DNA of 64,000 nt from Lepidostoma basale (taxonomy: Eukaryota > Arthropoda > Insecta > Trichoptera > Lepidostomatidae), in contig JAHDVF020001599.1 in NCBI GenBank assembly GCA_022606425.2, positions 124,001-188,000 on the forward strand, written 5' to 3'. Shown here in pieces: positions 56,357 through 64,000 of the stretch; positions within the stretch are counted from its first letter, which is position 1, and each line of letters opens with the position of its first letter. Below the pieces are notes generated by a model that saw only the letters and a list, made by a program, of their open reading frames with translations, was not told the origin of the DNA and searched no databases. Position numbers and translations under genes: made by a program.

Positions 56357-56872
56357 TAAACTGACTAACTAACTAACCATCACGCCGTCTCCCCGAAGGG
56401 GTAGGCAGAAAGAATGGACTGCCACACCTTTCTTTCCTGACATATTTCTCTCGATTCCTCAACATTCATACATCGTGTCATGCACGCGCGTCGATTTCTC
56501 TGACTCCTCACATGGCCGACATTCAATATTTGATTTATTTGATCGTGCCACGTTTTCCTCGGTCTTCCTCTATTTCTGGTACCATTTACATCATAAACAT
56601 ATAATTTTTTTACCATTCTTTCTTCATTCATTCTTTCCATATGTCCAAACCATCTTAATGATCCTTTCATTATTTTGTTCATGACACCATCATTCGCACC
56701 GCATTCACTTCTTAGATTTTCATTCGACACTCTATCATACACAGAATATCCACACATTCGTCTAAGAGATCTCATTTCTACTGCATTTATTCTACTTTCA
56801 TCCTTCTTTTGCCAGTTCCATGCTTCGCTTCCATACATAAGGGTCGGTAGAAGAACACCATTATACTGTATC
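56357..56872 (-). mobile_element. LINE-A 3' half, subfamily 1, open for 152 codons
   Basis: The minus strand 56838-56380 reads without stop: MYGSEAWNWQKKDESRINAV, EMRSLRRMCGYSVYDRVSNE, KGSLRWFGHMERMNEERMVK, RGRPRKTWHDQINQILNVGH, CMNVEESREICQERKVWQSI and LSAYPFGETA-stop, then (TTAG)n at 56358-56378. It is the best preserved copy of subfamily 1. Confidence 0.92.
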
Positions 56873-57156
56873 TACGTAAAACGGGTTTCTAATTACCTAA
56901 CAAACTGACTTATTTATTTACTTTTCGTTAAATAAATATGAGTGATATACAAATCATTAGTGAAACAAAATTACCATTCATTGTGTTTACAAGTTTAAAA
57001 TGTGCCTAAGGCATTCTAAACTAAAGTGTTTCATAGAAAAGAATTCCTTAGCAAACGTGATGAATTATTTTTTGGAAAAAACTCATCTAGGATATAGGTA
57101 AAAGATATAAGGAAAAATGTTTTATACGAAGTCAATTTAAGATATATAAAAGCAGT

Positions 57157-57307
57157 ATGAATGGAAAGAGAAGTCAAGAACGGTAGAGGAAAACATGGTA
57201 TGACTAAATTAATTGATTACTAAAAGCGGCCACATTCGATGTCGGAAAAATCAACGACCGTGTGTGTTATGATGTGTGAATATAGAGGAAGTTAGAGAGA
57301 GTTCATT
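57157..57307 (+). mobile_element. LINE-A fragment, subfamily 3
   Basis: NGKRSQERXRKTWYD-like codons, ..KRPHSMSEKSTTVCVM and NIEEVRES. Truncated at both ends. Confidence 0.68.
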
Positions 57308-57810
57308 AGGTAGTTTTTATAAGAAATAATACAAATTTATTTTTTTTAATTTTAAAACGTTAAAAACATTTCTTGGCGAGTTACTATAAAAATGATACGT
57401 TTTGTAAATTTTAACAGTTGGCCACTGCGTTGTCCTATGGTTCCTCGTTTCCCGGCACAAAAATGCCGATTACACAGGATTTCTAAACGTTTTGTTATGA
57501 AAAATTTCGTTTTCCGAGACGCTCATATTATTTTTATAACACATTGGAAATTCTGAAAGAATAGGGGGAAACGTGCCCTACAAACATGCATCTTAAAAAT
57601 AACAGTACATTTATGGAGTTACACGTGGTATATTAATTATCTAATCAACAAAAACATATTCTGCTTTAGATATTGAATACTTCACTCCTACAAACCAACT
57701 GCTTTTACCTTTAATGAACAAATTTTATAAATAAGTTTTTGTATGCAATTTTTAAATATAATAATTAAATTAAAATATTAACTAAATATCTAATTTTAAA
57801 ATACGAGTAT
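57308..57810. other. Intergenic DNA; mixed-composition patch 57420-57560
   Basis: No coding or repeat identity recognised. Confidence 0.35.
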
Positions 57811-58455
57811 ACAACTTTAAGATGGTGGAGGACTTCACTTACCTGGGCTCGTCTATAAAAAAAGGAAACGAAGATCACAAGTAAATCGAAAGAAGAATCA
57901 CAATTGGCAACAAAACATTCTTCTCTCTACTATCAGCGCTCAAATCAAAAAAACGTATACAGGAAAACCAAAATGATCCTGTATAAAACAATCATCCGAA
58001 CATTAGTGACCTATGGGTGTGAGGCGTGGACAATGACTGCGAAATTCGCAGAGCGACTGAATACTTTTGAGAGAAGGGTGCTGCGTAGAATTCTGGAACC
58101 TGTGAATGATGGTGACGGCTGGAGAGTGCGGCATAATGACGAGCTGTACTATATTTATAAAGCTCCCAGTCTCTCTACACAGGTCAGACTGAATAGACTA
58201 AGATGGATCGGTCACGTGCAGAGAATGCCGACATCGCGAACCCCAAAAAGATTGCTGGAGTGGCACCCAGGTGGTAGAAGACCAATTGGACGACCAGGTC
58301 TGCGATGGAAGGATGAAGTTAGGAGAGATGGGGCGAAATTGTTACGAGTGTCAGATAGGAGGGTCAAAGCGGAGGACAGGAGGAGTTGGAGGCGAAGAAT
58401 ACTGGAAGCTAAGGCTCAATATAGGCTGTAGGGCCATCGAAGAAGAAGAAGGAAA
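57811..58455 (+). mobile_element. LINE-C 3' half, 175-codon open stretch
   Basis: EDFTYLGSSIKKGNEDHK, stop, ERRITIGNKTFFSLLSALKS, a +1 frameshift in an A-run near 57945, then KTIIRTLVTYGCEAWTMTAK, FAERLNTFERRVLRRILEPV, RLRWIGHVQRMPTSRTPKRL, HPGGRRPIGRPGLRWKDEVR, RRSWRRRILEAKAQYRL-stop and GGGCCATCGAAGAAGAAGAA. This is the segment after the RT domain of a non-LTR retrotransposon. Confidence 0.9.
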
Positions 58456-58750
58456 AAATAGGCGTATACGCCTAATTTTATTTCACTGGTTTCTTAAGGG
58501 CAATATGCCACGAGCGGGGCCTCTCTAACGTTCACTCCCAGTAGAATCACACACAACAAACACCATGCCCACCAGACGTAATATACGCCTTAAACCCCCC
58601 CCCCCCCCTGAAAAATAGGTTATTTTTAATATATTTTTTTCTACTAAACTTGCGCCTCCCATACGCTAAACTCAATCCCATAGAAGCAAACACAATACAC
58701 CACAAACACACATCCACAAAAAAACGATCCAAGTCCAAGACTAGTTTCTT
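58456..58750. other. Intergenic DNA with a 14-base C homopolymer
   Basis: 58595-58608 is an unbroken run of C. Nothing else recognised. Confidence 0.5.
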
Positions 58751-58755
58751 ATTTA

Positions 58756-58776
58756 AGACCGGTTTCGGCAGCTTGG
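58756..58776 (-). ncRNA. 3' half of a CCGG hammerhead-like motif
   Basis: Minus strand: AAGCTGCC (half of stem II), GAAA, CCGG, TC. The 5' half is absent; the next motif starts 5 bp on. Confidence 0.45.
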
Positions 58777-58781
58777 AAAAA

Positions 58782-58820
58782 ACACGTTATGTTTCGGAGG
58801 ATACCTCCATCTTCAGGTGT
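58782..58820 (-). ncRNA. Hammerhead-ribozyme-like motif with paired stem I
   Basis: Minus strand: ACAC, perfect core CTGAAGA, perfect stem II GGAGG-TAT-CCTCC, GAAA, CAT, then AAC at the cleavage site, and GTGT. ACAC/GTGT form a 4 bp stem I. The cleavage triplet and last base of CATG are mutated, but the fold is the clearest in the window. Confidence 0.68.
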
Positions 58821-58829
58821 AAATATATA

Positions 58830-59587
58830 ACAAAAACTAAACCTAAACGTAAATTATTTGTAAAGTTTTACAAAAGTCTTTTTTCAACTGTTTTTAATAT
58901 TAAAAACGCTTTTGAAGATTCAAAACAAAATTTTGAATTTGTAACAAATTCCGATCTTGTTCGTCTTGAACTTAAAACATCCCGAATAAAACAGGTCTAC
59001 ACAATCGTACGATTTCGTTAAGGAAATTATTGCAAATCCTTTTTATACTTAACGCGTTTTCACTTTATTTCTACCAAACCCACACCACACCGCCAGATTT
59101 TAAAACCCACCTCTTAAACAAACCGGAGAAGTCTAGCGGTTATTCGGAAAAAGATTTTTCGGGTTTATCTTTGTGGAAACACGAAAGAATTTATATTCAA
59201 AGGGAAGCTCTCCGGTGATTGTGAATTTCACGCGATCTGGATACAAAGCGGCCGGAATTTAATTATAAAGATTATTTTTTCAGAATTATTTATGGAATAC
59301 CTCGGCCCAAGAGGGCGACCAATTTATTGGGCGATTTGGAAAAAGGGCTTTCGGGAAATCGCGTCTTAAAAATCATAATTCAAACATAATAAAACATTCC
59401 CCGAATGATAAGGTTTCACTGTGATTTTAATTATTTGAATTGTAGTATCCTAGCCGCTTTGCGTAATAGAACATCATTCTGAAATCATTAATTAAATATT
59501 AATATTAATTACTTTCAAACATAGATTGCTTAAATTAATCTAAGAAAAACTATTAACCTTCACAAATAAGAAACTTAATTATTTAAT
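58830..59587. other. Intergenic DNA, no gene
   Basis: A 123-codon frame at 58650-59021 overlaps the ribozyme module and has no domain. 59100-59400 has mixed composition and no copies in the window. Confidence 0.4.
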
Positions 59588-59690
59588 AGTTAAATAGTCC
59601 ATTGTTTTGGCCACTTACTTTGGTACTTTAACAATTTATAACTGTTAATGAAAAAACATTGTTTTTGTATCACAATTGTATTTTATTTTA
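59588..59690. repeat. End fragment of the CAGCTG hammerhead family
   Basis: AGTCCATTGTTTTGGCCACT, then TTTGTATCACAATTGTATTT; the element stops before its ribozyme motif, where a LINE-A fragment begins. Confidence 0.65.
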
Positions 59691-59691
59691 A

Positions 59692-59846
59692 TTGTACTTT
59701 CGTTTGCATTGCATTTAATTCTTACGTTTGCAATTGAAACTCATACAGATTAAAACACATTCATCTAATAGAAATCATTTCCAATACATTAAAAAAATAT
59801 ATTTTTCCAGATCCTTTAATAAGGACCGGTAAAATATCACCATGCT
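59692..59846 (-). mobile_element. LINE-A fragment, strongly decayed
   Basis: GCATTGCATTTAATTCTTAC, ATTCATCTAATAGAAATCAT, ATAAGGACCGGTAAAATATC match the SECN..RRMCG..LMYGS region loosely. Confidence 0.5.
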
Positions 59847-60447
59847 TTTTAATTATTTTTATTTATTTATTATGATTTGTGTTTTGAGTGTTCCGTTTTG
59901 TAAAATCAATGACTTAACGGGTGCATTTTAGAAGAATACTGACCTAACAGTGCAGTGCATAAGATTTTTCTTAAATTTAACGTCACTATCCTCATATTTA
60001 ATACTAACATGGAGGTTTATATAATAAGAAAAGTCTTTTTGTTTGTTAAAACATTTAACTGCAGAAGTAAACAAAGTATTTTTTATAATTTATTCCTGCA
60101 CAATTTTGATAATAATAATTAGTTTCTTGCTTTATTATGCTTTAACATGGCTTTGAATTGTTTTACTAGCAATTGTAAAGTTCCGTAAACTGAATACATC
60201 CCGGGATTCACTATTGATAACAGTTAGTTTCGTGTTATTGCCTAATGAAGACGCTTATTTGTTCAGAAAGCCTGCATTCCCAAACGACCTTATACTTGTG
60301 ATGTTTTTACATAAAAACTAATTGTGATTATTTCAAAAACCTTTCAATTAACATCGAATTATTAAATAGTATTTAATAATAGGTTTTAAGGTGAAAATAA
60401 ATAAAAATGCATCAAAAATAAGATACTACCTTAAAATTAAGCATACT
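59847..60447. other. AT-rich intergenic DNA
   Basis: Nothing recognised. Confidence 0.4.
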
Positions 60448-60600
60448 AATGAAAACCTGTTATGCCCTACTAAGGAATTATCAAATGTCTGATATCTGAT
60501 AATGTCTTAGTAAAGTAAAACATGTATTACCATAAAATACAATAAATATTCTAGGAAACAGACGTTTTTATTTGTGTTAATTATTTAATATGGAATTTAA
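60448..60600. repeat. Palindromic element of the CATG family, decayed
   Basis: GTTATGCCCTACTAAGGAAT is mirrored by ATGTCTTAGTAAAGTAAAAC, with family ends ACCATAAAATACAATAAATA and AACAGACGTTTTTATTTGTG. Confidence 0.6.
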
Positions 60601-60689
60601 CATAATTTTAAGAGAATCAATAAACTACCATAAATTATACTATATGTAATATATATAATAAATAAAAAATTATATGTTCATAAGATTAC

Positions 60690-61440
60690 CGAAAGCTATT
60701 TACGAATTGCTTTGAAATTTTGATACAACATCGCATTCAAATACACGCGTGTTGTTGTATACTCTTCTTTTTCTGCTTCTTCTTTTAGAAAAAAAATAAC
60801 GATTGCTTTGAAATTTCGAAACAACGTTGCATTCGAATGCGCGTGTGTTTTTACTTTGGATATCGTTTTTATGGGAGTTCCAGCCCGGTCCCCACATGTT
60901 GGAATTTTCTTTCTTGGATGGTGAGGTTGGATATTTGAATGCAGGATTATTTTTAGAAGTATGTTGTAGGTTGGGTCCGTCATTTGGACCTGACTACCTG
61001 GATAGGGAGGAATGAGGAGGGGTCGAAGGTGTCCTTGGGCAGGGACCGAGGTTTTGAGTGAAATCGAAAGATGGTGAGAAGGAGGAGCCGTGGGTGGGGG
61101 GCTGTTGGACCTGGATACAGCACCGAATTGCTATGTGTGAAGGGCGGGATATTGAGGGAGAGTAGCGTAGCTTAAATGTGGTCTGTGTCCCCGTCAGCTG
61201 CAAATATTCATATATTTTTTTTTACGCAAGTCCCGCACGGACGGGGGACGGGCCTAGGGAGTGCACGAGTGAAGCTGATGAAAGGCGCCGCTGCGCCTAT
61301 AACGGCTTCGGGAAAGCGGAGGGAGCCCTCTATGGCTCGACCATATAAAAAAAACCACCGAATGGCCGGGAGTGGCCATGGGTGTGGGCTGGTGATTTCG
61401 GGTGGGGATCATTGAACCATTATTTGGGACCATTTTTAAT
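60690..61440. other. GC-richer island of unknown nature with a short duplicated unit
   Basis: ATTGCTTTGAAATTT..ACAACGTTGCATTCGAATGC (60800-60850) repeats imperfectly at 60710-60760. 60980-61420 is G-rich on the plus strand (GGACGGGGGACGGGCCTAGG). Frames are open on both strands for 60-95 codons, but I recognise no protein. It could be an uncharacterised transposon or non-coding DNA. Confidence 0.35.
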
Positions 61441-61940
61441 TTATTCAAATGGAGACAAAAAAAACGGGTACAGCTGTTTTTTTTAATAAAAAATATCCAT
61501 CTTCATTTTCGAATCGTAGTGTTTATACGATCATTATACAAATCGAGTACTTAAACATATCATATTTTTAGTCAATACCAAAGTGTATTAACAACACAAT
61601 ATGGGTATGTTTGAGAGCCACTGAACACGAAACAATAAGGCAGACGGTTGTATCAGTTGTTTAATTGTATAAAGGTTTCTCCGTCGCTACACCCTGTGAT
61701 GGAAGCCACCCTGTAGGATATATGGAGACAAAACACCGTGTCTATTTATATAATATATTGGTTCGTTAATATGTACAGAGTGTTTCTCGAGATGACATGA
61801 GATTTCCTTTCAGTAGAAATATAGACGTTTTTAAGATAATCACATGATTTTAATGAAATTCCTCGACAGAAATTTATTTTAAATATTAATGAAACAAAAA
61901 TATGTTTTTTAAGAACTGTTCCACTTTTGCCTTTATTTTA

Positions 61941-61976
61941 CTGGTCTGTCGATGCCAGCGAGCCTGGCGAAACTGA
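61941..61976 (+). ncRNA. Hammerhead-like motif (CCG type), decayed
   Basis: CTGTCGA, stem II GCCAG-CGAGC-CTGGC, GAAA, then CTGAC. The module continues AAATTGGAAGTAGTT as at 34008-34030. Confidence 0.48.
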
Positions 61977-62197
61977 CAAAATTGGAAGTAGTTCCTGAAA
62001 GCATCGTTTTATTGAATTATTTATGCACACATAAAAAAACTTCCCCAATAATTATTTGAAATAAAATTTATAAAAAACATGATGTTTTATTTGTAAAAAA
62101 TACTAATAATTATGAATAAAAAAATCAATCAATCAAATAATTTCCATTTATGCGATTATAGATTCTGAAGTATCCAAAATAGCTTAAAACCTATCCA

Positions 62198-62655
62198 AAA
62201 TAGCTATAATGCCAGTGTACAATGGTGTTCTTGTACCTACCAGTAAGGAACCAAAGAATGGAAATGGCAAAAAAAGATTGAAGAATAGAGTGTAGAATGA
62301 TAATACAAGAATTCAATGCGATGCGAATGATGGTGTTATGAACAAAATAATGAAAGGATCATTAAGATAGTTTAGACACATGGAAAGAATTAATGAATAA
62401 AGAATGGTAAAACATATATAAGTTAACGATGTAAATGGAACTAAAAATAGAGGAACACTGAGGTGGCACGATAAAAAAAAAAACAAATATTGAATTTCGG
62501 CCTCGTGAGGAGTCAGATAAATCAACGCGCGTGCATGACACGATGTATGAATGTTGAAAAAACAAGAGAAAATTTTCAGGAAAAAAAAGTGTGGCAGTCC
62601 ATTCTTTCTGCCTACCCCTTCGGAGAGACGGCGTGATGGTTAGTTAGTTAGTTTT
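62198..62655 (+). mobile_element. LINE-A 3' half, subfamily 1, decayed
   Basis: MPVYNGVLVP, then ECDANDGVMNKIMKGSLR, HMERINE, KISTRVHDTMYEC-like shifted frame and (TTAG)n at 62637-62653. Several small deletions. Confidence 0.8.
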
Positions 62656-63148
62656 AATTTATTGAAACAAATCAATTTCTCGAGAACAATTACATGTAGG
62701 TACATTAATTAAATATAGCGAGCTTCACTTTTCATTTATTTCAGCAATTGAAAACATTTTTTTATATAAATCAAAAAAGGTCTATTTCGGGTTTATTAGT
62801 TTTTAATTCAACATCCTGTATACGCCCGAACTGCTTAATTAAAGGAACGTAGTAGAGCATGTGTGAGTATGCAGAGACTGGGAACGTATTCCTTTGAGAA
62901 ACAATATCTTTGGAAACTCCACATCACAAAATATCGACTCGTTGCACACTCCGCGTTCTCTCTGTGGATATGAAAAGCGGATACCCTTAAAAACTCTAAG
63001 AAGAAAATGTTTTTATTTTTAATATAAGTTTTCATGTTTGATTTGCTCAGGAAACATCGACATTAAAATAGCGATTGAGCGAATGGTCTGTTAACAATAC
63101 TAATGTTAATATTAATATATTTTTTATTAGCAGAAAGATTTTTTAATA
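62656..63148. other. Intergenic DNA; mixed patch 62820-63000
   Basis: No coding or repeat identity recognised. Confidence 0.35.
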
Positions 63149-63765
63149 TTGTATAAAATTTTGCAATCTTATATTAATATTATCATTAAAACGCTTGACC
63201 TGGACCTTGAAATAAAATGCAGAATTGAAGTTTCACGAAGTGCATTTAATAAAATGAGAACATTATTTTGCAACGATAATCTTAACTTGAAACTCCGACA
63301 AATAATGATTAAATGTTATATATGGTATGTTGTACTATATAGCTGCGGACCCTGGACCCGAAAAGTGAATGAAATGAACCGGTTGGAAGCATTCGAGATG
63401 TGGATAAACCGTATAATGCTCCGTATACCGTGGACGATAGGGTCAGTAATGCAGACGCACTGCAGACAGACAGAGCCAATAGAGAGCTGTTGTCGAGTGT
63501 GAAAATTAGAAAGGTCTTATATTTGGGTCATGTGCTGAGGGGAGAAAGATAGCACCTCCTTCGACTGATATTAATGGGTAAAGTGGAGGGACGTCGGGGA
63601 GTTGGTAGAAGCCAGCTGTACTGGCTGCAGAACATCAAAGAGTGGACAGGAATAACAAGAGTTTAGAACCTGTTCCAAGTGGCGCAGGATAGAGATGCCT
63701 TTGTTGCAGTGATCGCCAATGTTGGGGGTACCTGACACGGCACCGAAAGAAGAAGAATCTTAATA
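63149..63765 (+). mobile_element. LINE-F (RTE-like) 3' end
   Basis: IKCRIEVSRSAFNKMRTLFC, NDNLNLKLRQIMIKCYIWYV, WTRKVNEMNRLEAFEMWINR, IMLRIPWTI, frameshift, ANRELLSSVKIRKVLYLGHV, GKVEGRRGVGRSQLYWLQNI, KEWTGITRV and VAVIANVGGT, then GAAGAAGAA. The KxKIxxARxAFxKMR..C..WS..YG.E.WT..LEAFEMW..RR segment is typical of RTE-type LINEs. Confidence 0.85.
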
Positions 63766-64000
63766 AATATTGAATTCTGTTTTAAAATAAATATGATTTT
63801 TTTTGTATTTTATTTTAGGGGGGGATTATCCGCAGGTTTTCTCTAGAATGTCACTAAATTCTTGTCACCAAAGAGTCACAGTTCAAAGTTTTAGGTTTTT
63901 AATTGAAAGTTTATATTTCTTTCATGAAACTTGATTTCTGAGCTATTCTGGGAGGGCATTTAATATTTTTTGTCTAATCAACTCAAAATGATGCTGGGTT
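63766..64000. other. Window end, nothing recognised
   Basis: AT-rich with a run of seven G at 63820. No feature supported. Confidence 0.35.

Noticed and set aside
58650..59021. 123-codon plus-strand frame
   Set aside because: Runs through a hammerhead module in the opposite orientation and AT-rich DNA; no domain.

Overview
This is a gene-poor, AT-rich window from a large animal genome, almost certainly an insect. One gene is recognisable: the 3' part of a beaten path (Beat) family immunoglobulin-superfamily gene on the + strand. Four exons (4816-4951, 38337-38470, 40215-40443, 43756-43862) have consensus splice sites and compatible phases, and end in a stop codon after a hydrophobic C-terminal tail. 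The first visible intron is about 33.4 kb. The exons for the signal peptide and the start of Ig domain 1 lie upstream of the window. The repeat types, with RTE-like and other LINE C-termini ending in GAA-rich tails, are compatible with a beetle or another large-genome insect, but I cannot place the order.

Everything else I can identify is mobile-element debris. One LINE family (here LINE-A, C-terminal motif WFGHMERM..GRPRKTWHDQI) has about 26 fragments in at least three subfamilies with different 3' microsatellite tails. A roughly 250 bp non-autonomous element (SINE-T, six copies) ends in the same 3' sequence as LINE-A. Other LINE families (B to L) are present as 3' scraps. There are two tRNA-headed SINE families, a broken and partly inverted mariner-type transposase, a piggyBac transposase remnant, a 240 bp piggyBac-like MITE with TTAA flanks, and several long fold-back elements.

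The most interesting signal is a set of more than 20 hammerhead-ribozyme-like motifs: a CTGANGA-like core, a short hairpin (stem II), then GAAA, a loopless self-complementary stem III, and a TC, TT or TA cleavage site. Stem III differs between families (CATG, CCGG, CAGCTG, CAAATTTG) but is palindromic in each. This is what is expected of minimal type I hammerheads that work as dimers, a class known from Penelope-like retroelements. No Penelope-like RT/GIY-YIG ORF is visible, so the carriers look non-autonomous. Many motifs occur as outward-facing pairs inside large palindromes.

Layout: 1-4815 is upstream intron with repeats. 4816-4951 is the first visible exon. 4952-38336 is the giant intron, full of LINE, SINE, hammerhead, mariner and piggyBac remnants. 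38337-43862 holds the last three exons with two shorter repeat-bearing introns. 43863 to about 44100 is the probable 3' UTR. From 44100 to 64000 is intergenic DNA with no recognisable gene, a 417 bp AT microsatellite at 49798-50214, and more repeats.
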